A stretch of DNA of 6,346 nucleotides from Synergistaceae bacterium (GCA_009778055.1 WRKN01000146.1:1-6346), one strand, 5' to 3'; counted from the stretch's first letter, positions 1 to 6,077 are shown. Numbers and translations are program-made. The notes: generated by a model not told the origin, from the letters alone.

Positions 1-1
1 T

Positions 2-205
2 CCTGTTTCCGTCTGTCCATAATTCACCCTCTATAATCGGGTTATTGGCATCGCCCGTATATATCAAGCCGTTGTAAAAGCGAACTCGGCCCCCCTCTCC
101 TTCCGGGCCGTAAATCGTTTTACTTTCGCCGCGCCCGCTAAAAACGCTGGAAAGCAGGCAAACGCACACTAATAAAATTGGTATCCGCTTTTTTTTCATG
201 GCCAT
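2..205 (-). CDS. Partial exported protein of unknown function (N-terminus only)
   Basis: The first 68 codons of a gene that runs off the left edge. The start ATG at 205-203 has a consensus AGGAGG (219-214) with an 8-nt spacer; a second in-frame ATG two codons later sits too far from it. The protein begins MAMKKKR, followed by a hydrophobic stretch (about residues 8-21, IPILLVCVCLLSSV) and then small and polar residues. This is a typical Sec signal peptide, so the mature protein is probably outside the cytoplasmic membrane. I see no lipobox cysteine at the cleavage region. The visible mature part is glycine-rich and aromatic (YGPEGEGG, FYNGLIYTGD, GELWTDG), which faintly suggests a short-repeat or beta-strand protein, but I do not recognise a family. 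It is the third gene of the cheR-kinase cluster: its ribosome binding site contains the kinase stop codon, and only 12 nt separate that stop from this start. It is real with good confidence; its function is unknown. Confidence 0.75.
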   Translation of the reverse strand, partial: MAMKKKRIPILLVCVCLLSSVFSGRGESKTIYGPEGEGGRVRFYNGLIYTGDANNPIIEGELWTDGNR

Positions 206-217
206 GGCTTGTTCCTC

Positions 218-1330
218 CTAAATTAGGATGGGAATTGAAAAGGACACGCTTGAGCCTTTTTTGATAACGCTTGATATGGAAAAGTTTCCTCCCAGCATTT
301 TGACGCGGTCCTCCATGTTTACCAGGCCGTAAGAGCAGCGTTCTTTTGCGGCGTTTCTTTCCCGCTCGACGTCAAAGCCGTTTCCGTTATCGGTTACGCG
401 AACCTTGAGAGTTTTCCTGGAGTAGGTTATGGTTGCCTTTATGTCGGAAGCGCCGTGGCGCGCGGCGTTGAGGACGGCCTGATGCAGAGTTTTGAACGTG
501 CCGGTCCGCACGTTTGCCGGTATGTCGCTCATGTCCCCGTTCAGAGTGAACGACAGCTTACAGCCCCATATCTGACGTAACTGTAAGACAAGGCGTTTCA
601 GCGGCACGTCAAACCCGTCTTCTATTCCGGTTGGGCTAAGGCTGAACAAAAAAGCGCGCATTTCGTTGAGTCCGTTGCGGACTTGTTCCAGCGCGCGGTT
701 AAGCTCGTTATTCGCCGACTCGTATTCCAGCCGCGCCATGTACTCCTTACCGATCTCCAATATCAGCCCGACGGCCGAGAAAGTCTGCGCCGGGCCGTCG
801 TGAAGCTCTCTGGCAAAGGTGGTGGCCTCACGTTCGGCCAGCAAAAAGGCGGTCAGCATCGTTTCGGTGTTATGAGCGTCATCCGCCACGGTGAAGTCCT
901 CCGGCGCGGAAATAAGGTTAAGCACCATCCGTAATCGGCTGCCCATGTTTTCGCTTTTGACGACAAGGCGCTCCAGACGCCGTTCTTCTTGCGCAAGATC
1001 GCTTTTTTGCGCGCTGAGGAGCCGATAGCGCTCCTCCAGCGAGCCGCGCATTTTCATGAATTCCGATGCGCGCTCGTACAGGATTTTTTCGTCGTAGGTT
1101 TCTCCGCGCTTTGCCCTGTCTATCAACTCCGCCCTGGAAAATTCATAATCCCTGTTGGCCTTGTCGATGGCCGCCGCCAAGTCCCTCAATTCCGTCACAA
1201 TAGAACGCGAGCGTTCCCTCACGTCTTCAAGGCGCTCCGCCTCGTCCTGCCTCAGAAGGTAGAGTTCGTTAAGGCTGTCGTGCAAAGAACGGCTTATGCG
1301 TTCTTCTATGTCGTTAATTCTGTCAGCCAT
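218..1330 (-). CDS. DegS-like cytoplasmic sensor histidine kinase (HisKA_3 / HATPase_c)
   Basis: A 370-aa histidine kinase that would autophosphorylate and pass phosphate to a response regulator. It has no membrane segment. Residues 1-150 are strongly charged and helical, a probable coiled-coil sensor region resembling the DegS sensory domain. The dimerisation/phosphoacceptor motif ARELHDGPAQ gives His177; HDGPAQ matches the DegS phosphoacceptor motif. The ATPase domain shows an N-box (LHQAVLNAARHG, Asn288), a G1 box (DNGNGFD, from Asp314) and a G2 box (YGLVNMEDRV, about 334-343). The length matches B. subtilis DegS (385 aa). The N-box has Gln where DegS has Glu (QEAVSNA), a mild change. Start choice: ATG 1330-1328 has GGAG five nt upstream and gives a DegS-like N-terminus. 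A longer start at 1387 would overlap the cheR stop as TGATG and add 19 residues, but it has no ribosome binding site of its own. No DegU-type partner is visible. The family call is strong; the signal sensed is unknown. Confidence 0.88.
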   Translation of the reverse strand: MADRINDIEERISRSLHDSLNELYLLRQDEAERLEDVRERSRSIVTELRDLAAAIDKANRDYEFSRAELIDRAKRGETYDEKILYERASEFMKMRGSLEERYRLLSAQKSDLAQEERRLERLVVKSENMGSRLRMVLNLISAPEDFTVADDAHNTETMLTAFLLAEREATTFARELHDGPAQTFSAVGLILEIGKEYMARLEYESANNELNRALEQVRNGLNEMRAFLFSLSPTGIEDGFDVPLKRLVLQLRQIWGCKLSFTLNGDMSDIPANVRTGTFKTLHQAVLNAARHGASDIKATITYSRKTLKVRVTDNGNGFDVERERNAAKERCSYGLVNMEDRVKMLGGNFSISSVIKKGSSVSFSIPILI

Positions 1331-1341
1331 GAATGCTCCGG
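1331..1341 (-). promoter_or_regulatory. Ribosome binding site deciding the kinase start
   Basis: On the minus strand GGAG (1339-1336) lies 5 nt before ATG 1330-1328. It belongs to one unit of a tandem 9-bp repeat. The longer alternative start at 1387 has no purine-rich sequence ahead of it and could work only by reinitiation at the cheR stop. Confidence 0.45.
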
Positions 1342-1350
1342 ATGCTCCGG
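1333..1350. repeat. Two tandem copies of the 9-bp unit ATGCTCCGG
   Basis: ATGCTCCGG occurs at 1333-1341 and again at 1342-1350. On the minus strand each copy reads CCGGAGCAT and carries a GGAG, so the duplication creates the ribosome binding site of the shorter kinase start plus a second one 9 nt further upstream. If the longer kinase form is made, the repeat encodes part of its alanine/glycine-rich N-terminus. Confidence 0.7.
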
Positions 1351-1386
1351 CGTCGAAGACATGCCTACGCGCGCTTCCCCGCGCCA

Positions 1387-2187
1387 TCAGTGGCGCGTGT
1401 ACAAGAACGGGCCGGCGTTATCGAAACCTATTTTTTTGTATTCAAAAATCTGTTCGGTGGAGCCGACCAGGAAGTAACCGCCGGGGGCCAACGAGTTGAA
1501 AAACTTGACGTAAAGCGCCGCTTTCGTCTCAGGGGTGAAATATATGACGACGTTGCGGCACAGGATGACGTCGAAGCCGGTTCCGAACGCGTCGTCTATC
1601 ATGTTGAAGCGTTTCCACGTAACCCGCCGTTTAATATCCGAGCTGACATGGTACGTCTCGCCTCCGTTGGACGTCGTGAAGTACTTGGACATGTACTCGG
1701 GCGGCACGTTCAGGAGCTGCCGTTTCAGGTATTCGCCTTTTTGCGCTATGGCGATGGCCCCCTGGTCTATGTCGCAGGCCAGAACCTGAACCGAGGTGTC
1801 CAATCCGCACACCGTCGACAGGATAGCCAGCGAATACGGCTCCTCCCCCGTGGCGCACCCGGCGCTCCACAGCTTGAGACGCTTGTTGCCGCGCTTCCTG
1901 ATCAAGTCGGGAATGAGCTGATCGCGCAGCTTCCACCACTGCTTGTCGTTGCGGAAGAACTCCGAAACGTTGATCGTCAGGTAATCCAGAAATTCGCGAA
2001 GCTTGCTGTCGTTCGTCTTGATCATCTCGAAGTATTCGTCGTAGGTCTTGACGTTCCAGCGATCTTTCAGCATGTGTATCCGGCGGTGAATCTGATTTTT
2101 GTAGGAATTCAAATCCAGGCCTATTATTTTACGCAGCTTTTGCTTGAAAGCCTCGTACTCCGGTGAGCTGTAACTCATCTCCGTCAT
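1387..2187 (-). CDS. cheR: CheR-type chemoreceptor glutamate methyltransferase
   Basis: A 266-aa SAM-dependent methyltransferase of the CheR family, which methylates glutamates in the cytoplasmic domain of methyl-accepting chemotaxis proteins as part of adaptation. The N-terminal helical CheR_N domain (about residues 8-70) leads into the family signature NVSEFFRN (73-80). SAM motif I is WSAGCATGEEPYS (107-119), the acidic ribose-binding loop is ACDID (137-141), and the later motifs are CRNVVIYF (210-217) and PGGYFLVGSTE (235-245). Length is close to B. subtilis CheR (256 aa). Start ATG 2187-2185 has GGGAG (2202-2198) about 10 nt upstream; a second ATG three codons in has no usable spacing. 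It follows frr by 51 nt, and its TGA stop overlaps an upstream ATG of the kinase frame as TGATG. No receptors, CheB, CheA or CheW are visible, so its receptor partner is unknown, and a role in non-flagellar signalling is possible. Confidence 0.93.
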   Translation of the reverse strand: MTEMSYSSPEYEAFKQKLRKIIGLDLNSYKNQIHRRIHMLKDRWNVKTYDEYFEMIKTNDSKLREFLDYLTINVSEFFRNDKQWWKLRDQLIPDLIRKRGNKRLKLWSAGCATGEEPYSLAILSTVCGLDTSVQVLACDIDQGAIAIAQKGEYLKRQLLNVPPEYMSKYFTTSNGGETYHVSSDIKRRVTWKRFNMIDDAFGTGFDVILCRNVVIYFTPETKAALYVKFFNSLAPGGYFLVGSTEQIFEYKKIGFDNAGPFLYTRH

Positions 2188-2238
2188 CCCGCAATCGCTC
2201 CCTGCAAATTTTATTTTATGACACGGCCAAACCTGAAT

Positions 2239-2796
2239 TTATTCCTCCATTATCTCCTTTTCTTTCACCTTGAAAACATCGTCTATTTTCTTGATGAAGT
2301 CATCGGTAATGTCCTGGACTTCCTTGTTGTATTTCTTGAGGTCGTCCTCGGTAATTTTGGAGTCTTTTTCCATTTTTTTCAGGACTTCGACGGTGTCGCG
2401 GCGGTGATTGCGCATTGCGACCTTGGATTCCTCGCCCTTTTTGCCGACTATCTTGACTAAATCCACGCGGCGCTCCCTGGTCAGCTCCGGCAAGGTCAGG
2501 CGCACGGACTCCCCGTCGTTCTGGGGCGTTATCCCCAGACTGGAGGCCAGTATAGCCTTTTCTATCGCTTTCAGGCTGCCGCGGTCGAAAGGGGAGATCA
2601 AAATTTTACGCCCCTCCGGGATGGTTACGTTGGCAATTTGCTTCAAAGGCGTAGGGGTTCCGTAGTAGTCGGCCTTGATATCGCTGACTAAACCGGGATG
2701 CGCTCGTCCCGTACGGATTGCCAGATACTCTCCGCGCAAAAATTCCAGCGTTTTCTCCATCTTCTCCCGCAAATTTTTTATCTCGGTTTTGGGCAC
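2239..2796 (-). CDS. frr: Ribosome recycling factor
   Basis: RRF, which works with EF-G to split post-termination ribosomes in the cytoplasm. With the GTG start at 2796-2794 the protein is 185 aa, the usual family length. Motifs along the sequence are RTGRAHPGL (28-36, tip of the three-helix bundle), YYGTPTPL (44-51), LPELTRERR (102-110) and RNHRRD (129-134), followed by the long charged C-terminal helix ending MEE. Start choice: an upstream in-frame TTG (2823) would add nine residues encoded by the Shine-Dalgarno region itself. The purine run AGGGAGGG (2810-2803) sits 6 nt before the GTG, so GTG is preferred. It lies 30 nt after pyrH in the conserved rpsB-tsf-pyrH-frr order. In many bacteria uppS comes next; here cheR does. 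Confidence 0.97.
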   Translation of the reverse strand: MPKTEIKNLREKMEKTLEFLRGEYLAIRTGRAHPGLVSDIKADYYGTPTPLKQIANVTIPEGRKILISPFDRGSLKAIEKAILASSLGITPQNDGESVRLTLPELTRERRVDLVKIVGKKGEESKVAMRNHRRDTVEVLKKMEKDSKITEDDLKKYNKEVQDITDDFIKKIDDVFKVKEKEIMEE

Positions 2797-2802
2797 TTCA
2801 AG

Positions 2803-2810
2803 CCCTCCCT
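2803..2810 (-). promoter_or_regulatory. Ribosome binding site that fixes the frr GTG start
   Basis: AGGGAGGG on the minus strand, 6 nt ahead of GTG 2796-2794. It lies inside the extension that a TTG start at 2823 would translate, which argues for the shorter 185-aa form. Confidence 0.75.
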
Positions 2811-2826
2811 TCTCCAAATTCAATAC

Positions 2827-3549
2827 CTATTCATGGACGATTGTACCAATTTGTTCGCCTTTTACAAGCATGGATACCAAATTGTAACGTTTCAGTATGT
2901 TCATCACCACGATGGGGATCTTGTTTTCCATGCAAAGGGAAAAGGCGGAGGCGTCCATAACCTTGAAACGCCTGACCAGGGCGTCCTTGTACGTTACCTC
3001 CGGCAGCAGCCGCGCTTCCGAGTTCGTCTTGGGGTCGGAGTCGTATATGCCGTCCACTTTGGTTCCCTTCACCATGCAGTCCGCGTTCATTTCCGCGGCG
3101 CGCAGGGCGGCGGTGGTGTCAGTCGAAAAATACGGGGAACCGGTTCCGGCGGCAAAAATAACGACGCGCCCTTTTTCCATATGACGGAGGGCGCGTCTGC
3201 GTATGTAAGGCTCGGCAACCGCGCGCATCTCTATGGAGGTCTGGACTCTGGTGGGGATGCCGAGTTGTTCCAGCACGTCCTGCAGGGCAAGCGCGTTGAT
3301 TACCGTTCCGAGCATACCCATGTAATCGGCTTGAACCCGCTCTATGCCAAGTTTCTCTATTTCCTTGCCGCGTATCATGTTTCCTCCGCCGACAACCATC
3401 GAAAGGCTGACCCCCGCGTCGTGAACGGCCGCTATTTCCTCTCCTATCCTGCGCACCGCCTCGAAGTCCAGGCCAAATCTTTTTTCATCCCCGCCGCCGG
3501 CCAGAACCTCTCCGGACAGTTTCAGCAGCACGCGCCCATATCGCGGCAT
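2827..3549 (-). CDS. pyrH: UMP kinase (uridylate kinase)
   Basis: Bacterial UMP kinase of the amino-acid-kinase fold, a hexameric cytoplasmic enzyme converting UMP plus ATP to UDP in pyrimidine nucleotide synthesis. The 240-aa protein matches the family's usual length. Visible motifs are LLKLSGE (8-14, phosphate loop), VVGGGNMIRG (52-61), DYMGMLGT (75-82, UMP site), GTGSPYFSTDT (135-145) and VDGIYDSDP (165-173, nucleotide-binding loop). Start ATG 3549-3547 is chosen because GGAGG (3561-3557) precedes it with a 7-nt spacer and the protein then begins MPRYGRVLLKLSGE as usual. A longer frame from a GTG at 3603 adds 18 residues unlike the family. It lies 103 nt after tsf, a gap holding a hairpin and a possible promoter, and 30 nt before frr. 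Confidence 0.97.
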   Translation of the reverse strand: MPRYGRVLLKLSGEVLAGGGDEKRFGLDFEAVRRIGEEIAAVHDAGVSLSMVVGGGNMIRGKEIEKLGIERVQADYMGMLGTVINALALQDVLEQLGIPTRVQTSIEMRAVAEPYIRRRALRHMEKGRVVIFAAGTGSPYFSTDTTAALRAAEMNADCMVKGTKVDGIYDSDPKTNSEARLLPEVTYKDALVRRFKVMDASAFSLCMENKIPIVVMNILKRYNLVSMLVKGEQIGTIVHE

Positions 3550-3556
3550 GACGCTC

Positions 3557-3561
3557 CCTCC
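3557..3561 (-). promoter_or_regulatory. Ribosome binding site that fixes the pyrH start
   Basis: GGAGG on the minus strand with a 7-nt spacer to ATG 3549-3547. It lies within the sequence that the longer GTG-initiated frame would translate, so the 240-aa form is preferred. Confidence 0.75.
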
Positions 3562-3578
3562 ATGACGTACATAAAATT

Positions 3579-3610
3579 CTCCGGCGCAGAAAAGCTTATC
3601 CACGCCGGAG
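3579..3610 (-). terminator. Intergenic hairpin between tsf and pyrH (weak terminator or attenuator)
   Basis: On the minus strand CTCCGGCG (3610-3603) is perfectly complementary to CGCCGGAG (3586-3579). Two wobble pairs and a G-C extend the stem to about 11 pairs around a 10-nt loop containing AAGCTTTT. It is followed by AATTTTATG, a weak U-tract. It could trim transcription between the abundant rpsB-tsf message and pyrH-frr, or protect an mRNA end. The short U-tract makes it a poor full terminator. Confidence 0.45.
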
Positions 3611-3613
3611 TAG

Positions 3614-3642
3614 AGTAAATGTAAACAAATTCATATTTTCAA
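3614..3642 (-). promoter_or_regulatory. Candidate promoter for pyrH-frr
   Basis: On the minus strand TTGAAA (3642-3637) and TTTACT (3619-3614) are separated by 17 bp, matching 5/6 and 4/6 of the sigma-70 consensus. The region is locally AT-rich. A start near 3607 would place the GC-rich hairpin at the very 5' end of the transcript. This is inferred from sequence only. Confidence 0.3.
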
Positions 3643-3652
3643 AGCCTGTTCC

Positions 3653-4249
3653 CTATTCCCCTATCATGAATCTGGCGAATCTGCGAACGACGATGTTTTC
3701 CCCTATTTTCGCTATCAGCTCGACAACGAGATCCTTGATTTTTTTGTCCTGGTCGCGAATGTAGGGCTGCTCAAGAAGGCACGTGGTTTCGTAGAATTTT
3801 TTGATCTTGCCCTCGATAATCTGGTCGAGCCTGTTCGCGGGCTTCCCCTCGTCCAGCAGTTGCTGGCGGTAGATGGCCTTCTCCCTTTCCAATTCCTCCT
3901 CGGGAACGTCCTCCGGCTTCAGGTAAAGCGGGTTCGCCGCAGCGATGTGCATTGCAATCTCGTGCCCCAACAGGTTAAACTCGTCGGTCTTGGCGACGAA
4001 ATCGGTCTCGCTGTTCAATTCAACCAGCGCGCCTATTTTGAAGTTGGTGTGGACGTAATGGAAAACGCGTCCGTCCGAGGCGGTGCGGGCCGATTTTTTG
4101 GCGGCCTTGGCCAGCCCTTTTTCACGCAGGTAATCAATCGCTTTCTCGATGTTTCCACCCGTCTCGGAAAGTGCGGTCTTGCAGTCCATCATCCCGGAAC
4201 CGGTACGGTCTCTCAATTCTTTTACAACGTCGGCGGAAATCTCAGGCAT
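3653..4249 (-). CDS. tsf: Elongation factor Ts
   Basis: EF-Ts, the guanine-nucleotide exchange factor that regenerates EF-Tu-GTP. It has the N-terminal UBA-like domain (about residues 4-45) with RTGSGMMDCK (15-24), then the core with ELNSETDFVAK (77-87), which contains the TDF contact to EF-Tu. It ends in ENIVVRRFARF (184-194). At 198 aa it is the short form, lacking much of the second core repeat present in E. coli (283 aa). Short forms are known from Thermotoga and several other lineages. Start ATG 4249-4247 has AGGAG about 10 nt upstream. It lies 30 nt after rpsB, the near-universal pairing, and is presumably co-transcribed with it. Confidence 0.97.
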   Translation of the reverse strand: MPEISADVVKELRDRTGSGMMDCKTALSETGGNIEKAIDYLREKGLAKAAKKSARTASDGRVFHYVHTNFKIGALVELNSETDFVAKTDEFNLLGHEIAMHIAAANPLYLKPEDVPEEELEREKAIYRQQLLDEGKPANRLDQIIEGKIKKFYETTCLLEQPYIRDQDKKIKDLVVELIAKIGENIVVRRFARFMIGE

Positions 4250-4279
4250 ATAACAAGCTCTCCTCTCTTTATCCCCGTG

Positions 4280-5110
4280 CTACGCGTTTTCCGCGCTACC
4301 GGCATCGGAATCGTATGTCTCATGAAGGCGCTCTTTCACCGCGATAATGTCTTCTTCGGTGGCTTCGGGCGATTTTTCGACGGCTTCATTCGCTTCTTCG
4401 ACGACAACTTCGTCGGCTACCGCGTCCTCGCCCTGCCTGCCCTCGATGAAGGCATTCGCTATCAGTCCGGTAATCAGCTTGATGGCCCGAATGGCGTCGT
4501 CGTTTCCGGGAATGGGGTAGTCGATCATCTCGGGGTCGCAGTTGGTGTCTACTATTGAAATGACCGGTATTCCCAGCTTACGGGCCTCGGCCGCGGCGTT
4601 TTCCTCACGCCTGGGGTCGATCACAAAGAGGGCGTCCGGCACGGAGTCCATCTTAGCTATACCGCTCAGGTATTTTTCCAGTTTGGCCTGCTCCTTGCGG
4701 AGAGTGGCGGTTTCTTTTTTGGAAAAAGTGTCCCATGTGCCGTCCTCATCATATTTACGAAGCTCGGCCATACGGAGGACGCGTTTGCGGATGGTGGGGA
4801 AATTGGTCATCAACCCGCCCAGCCAGCGCTGGTTTATGTAATGCTGCCCGCATCGCGTCGCCTCTTCGCGGATGGTATCCTGAGCCTGGCGCTTGGTTCC
4901 GACAAATAAAATCGTCCCGCCCGCCGCCGATGTCTCACGTACGAAATCGTAGGCCCTGTCCAACCCCCTCACGGTTTTCTGAAGGTCGATGATATAGACC
5001 CCGTTGCGCTCCGTGAAAATATAGGGCTTCATCTTGGGGTTCCATCGCCTCGTCTGGTGCCCGAAATGCACCCCGCACTCCAACAACTGCTTCATACTTA
5101 CGATTGCCAA
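4280..5110 (-). CDS. rpsB: 30S ribosomal protein S2
   Basis: Ribosomal protein S2, 276 aa, a head-domain protein of the small subunit. Conserved blocks are MKQLLECGVHFGHQTRRWNP (6-25), FVGTKRQA (69-76), QRWLGGLMTN (94-103), VIDPRRE (163-169), PVISIVDTNCDP (182-193) and YPIPGNDDAIRAI (198-210). An acidic, probably disordered tail follows from about residue 226. The start is TTG at 5110-5108: AGGAGG (5124-5119) is 8 nt ahead of it, and family members usually begin MAxVSMKQLLE. The first in-frame ATG is codon 6, with a spacer of 23 nt, too far. It is the first gene of the minus-strand cluster and lies behind a probable extended -10 promoter and a structured leader. Confidence 0.97.
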   Translation of the reverse strand: MAIVSMKQLLECGVHFGHQTRRWNPKMKPYIFTERNGVYIIDLQKTVRGLDRAYDFVRETSAAGGTILFVGTKRQAQDTIREEATRCGQHYINQRWLGGLMTNFPTIRKRVLRMAELRKYDEDGTWDTFSKKETATLRKEQAKLEKYLSGIAKMDSVPDALFVIDPRREENAAAEARKLGIPVISIVDTNCDPEMIDYPIPGNDDAIRAIKLITGLIANAFIEGRQGEDAVADEVVVEEANEAVEKSPEATEEDIIAVKERLHETYDSDAGSAENA

Positions 5111-5218
5111 ATCTTAAACCTCCTCAAAATTGGTTTTTCCTCCACGGCGGCGGACAGAAATTTCGCGCGCGAAACACCGCTCTGCCTGCCATCAAAACCC
5201 GTGTGTGTTGTTTACACG
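5111..5218 (-). promoter_or_regulatory. rpsB 5' leader, possible S2 autoregulatory region
   Basis: About 108 nt of untranslated leader if transcription starts near 5218. It holds several potential hairpins: CCGTGT (5219-5214) with ACACGG (5204-5199) at the extreme 5' end followed by TTTT, the perfect palindrome TTTCGCGCGCGAAA (5161-5174), and the small hairpin around the ribosome binding site. S2 regulates its own operon through leader RNA in several bacteria; I see structure compatible with this but cannot match a known S2-leader consensus by eye. Confidence 0.35.
5119..5124 (-). promoter_or_regulatory. Consensus ribosome binding site for the rpsB TTG start
   Basis: AGGAGG on the minus strand with an 8-nt spacer to TTG 5110-5108. 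Flanking AAACC (5136-5132) and GGTTT (5120-5116) can pair, with most of the Shine-Dalgarno sequence in the loop, a weak 5-bp hairpin that could tune initiation. Confidence 0.7.
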
Positions 5219-5224
5219 GTTTCA

Positions 5225-5233
5225 AGTATAACA
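5225..5233 (-). promoter_or_regulatory. Extended -10 promoter of the rpsB cluster
   Basis: On the minus strand TGTTATACT has a TGn extension directly before TATACT (5230-5225), five of six matches to the -10 consensus. No good -35 is present at 16-18 bp, which is usual for extended -10 promoters. A start near 5218 leaves a leader of about 108 nt. The arms GTGTGTT (5236-5230) and AACACAC (5209-5203) form an inverted repeat spanning this element and the start site and could be an operator. Confidence 0.5.
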
Positions 5234-5477
5234 CACTGAGGGACTCCAACGGGCGGGAGGAGTCGCCCGAAGCGGGATAATAGCTTGAATGGATATAAAA
5301 ACTGCTTAAAAAAACAGCGGAGTTTGGCGTAGCTGAATATCAGGTGCAAAGACCCGCTCATGCGTATTATCCTCTCGTGACAAGGAACTGAACCGCCCTC
5401 TGACATGCAGACTCGCGGCATGGCAAACCGGCCGGCCGGTACTCGAAACGGATTTGCTTTGAAAGGGGACAATAACA
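5234..5477. other. Gene-free part of the divergent rpsB / recombinase spacer
   Basis: No convincing gene is seen here. The stretch contains a small GC hairpin (CGGGCG 5250-5255 with CGCCCG 5264-5269), an A-rich segment around 5294-5316, and a perfect 14-bp palindrome, ACCGGCCGGCCGGT (5427-5440), 38 bp before the recombinase start. I found no good sigma-70 promoter for the recombinase by eye. A minus-strand open frame of 88 codons crosses the region but looks non-coding. Confidence 0.5.
5427..5440. repeat. Perfect 14-bp palindrome upstream of the recombinase
   Basis: ACCGGCCGGCCGGT equals its own reverse complement. It lies 38 bp before the recombinase ATG, a suitable place for an operator, but GGCC-rich palindromes can also arise by chance and I know of no regulator with this target. 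Confidence 0.35.
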
Positions 5478-6077
5478 ATGAAAATATACGGTTATGTTCG
5501 CGTGTCGAGCACCGATCAAAATGAAGACAGACAGATGATTGCGATGAACGCGCTAAAAATACCCCCTGCGCGAATCTTTATGGATAAAATATCAGGCAAG
5601 GATTTTGAGCGCCCGGCGTACAAAGCTCTCACCAAAAAACTGAGCCCCGGCGACCTGATTTACATCAAGAGCATCGACAGGCTGGGGCGCAACTATGACG
5701 ACATACAAAATCAATGGCGCGTGCTCACGAAAGAACGCGGCGTGGATATCGCCGTGATTGATATGCCTCTGCTCGATACGCGGAACGGTAAAGATTTAAT
5801 GGGAACTTTTCTCTCCGACATCGTGCTTCAAATCCTGTCTTTTGTGGCGCAAAACGAACGCGAAACCATCCGAAAGCGGCAGGCCGAGGGCATCGCAGCC
5901 GCCCAAACGCGCGGTGTCCGCTTCGGGCGTCCTATCAAAAAGCCACCCGATAATTTTGAGACACTGGTAAAACAATGGGAGCGGGGGAAACTGCCGATTC
6001 AGATACTTCTGATGCGTATGGGCTTGAAAGAAGCCACGTTCTACAGACGTTTAAGGGAGTCGCGGTTGGTGAGATGA
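5478..6077 (+). CDS. Serine site-specific recombinase (resolvase/invertase family)
   Basis: A 199-aa small serine recombinase, which cuts DNA at a 2-bp core through a 5'-phosphoserine link and rejoins it after subunit rotation. Catalytic residues fall at the gamma-delta resolvase positions: Arg8 and nucleophile Ser10 in YVRVSS, Arg45 in FERP, and Arg68 and Arg71 in DRLGR. The long E helix (about 105-138) includes AQNERETIRKRQ. The GVRFGRPIKK arm (146-155) resembles the minor-groove-binding GRP segment of Hin. A short C-terminal helix-turn-helix follows (about 175-195, LMRMGLKEATFYRRLRE). DQNEDRQ and RIFMDKISG resemble Hin (DQNIDLQ, RIFEDRISG). Start ATG has AAGGGG (5463-5468) 9 nt upstream. 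It is divergent from rpsB and the only plus-strand gene. Whether it inverts, resolves or serves a mobile element cannot be told from the protein; a hix-like site lies 205 bp downstream. Confidence 0.93.
   Translation: MKIYGYVRVSSTDQNEDRQMIAMNALKIPPARIFMDKISGKDFERPAYKALTKKLSPGDLIYIKSIDRLGRNYDDIQNQWRVLTKERGVDIAVIDMPLLDTRNGKDLMGTFLSDIVLQILSFVAQNERETIRKRQAEGIAAAQTRGVRFGRPIKKPPDNFETLVKQWERGKLPIQILLMRMGLKEATFYRRLRESRLVR

Noticed and set aside
1333..2166. Long plus-strand open frame (277 codons) opposite cheR
   Set aside because: It is antisense to a well-conserved CheR with complete motifs, has no family resemblance, and is a by-product of the GC-rich codon pattern.
2698..3618. Long plus-strand open frame (306 codons) opposite pyrH and frr
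   Set aside because: It is antisense to UMP kinase, which has every expected motif; no start signal or recognisable protein features.
5189..5214. Possible second hix-like site in the rpsB leader (CCATCAAAACCC, core GT, then GTGTGTTGTTTA)
   Set aside because: The left half matches the Hin half-site at 9 of 12, but the right half is much poorer (about 7 of 12) and the arms are not complementary. Worth testing only if the 6283 site proves real.
5212..5478. Minus-strand open frame of 88 codons between rpsB and the recombinase
   Set aside because: It overlaps the rpsB promoter, has no ribosome binding site at its start, and its composition shows no recognisable domain or fold pattern. It reads as chance.
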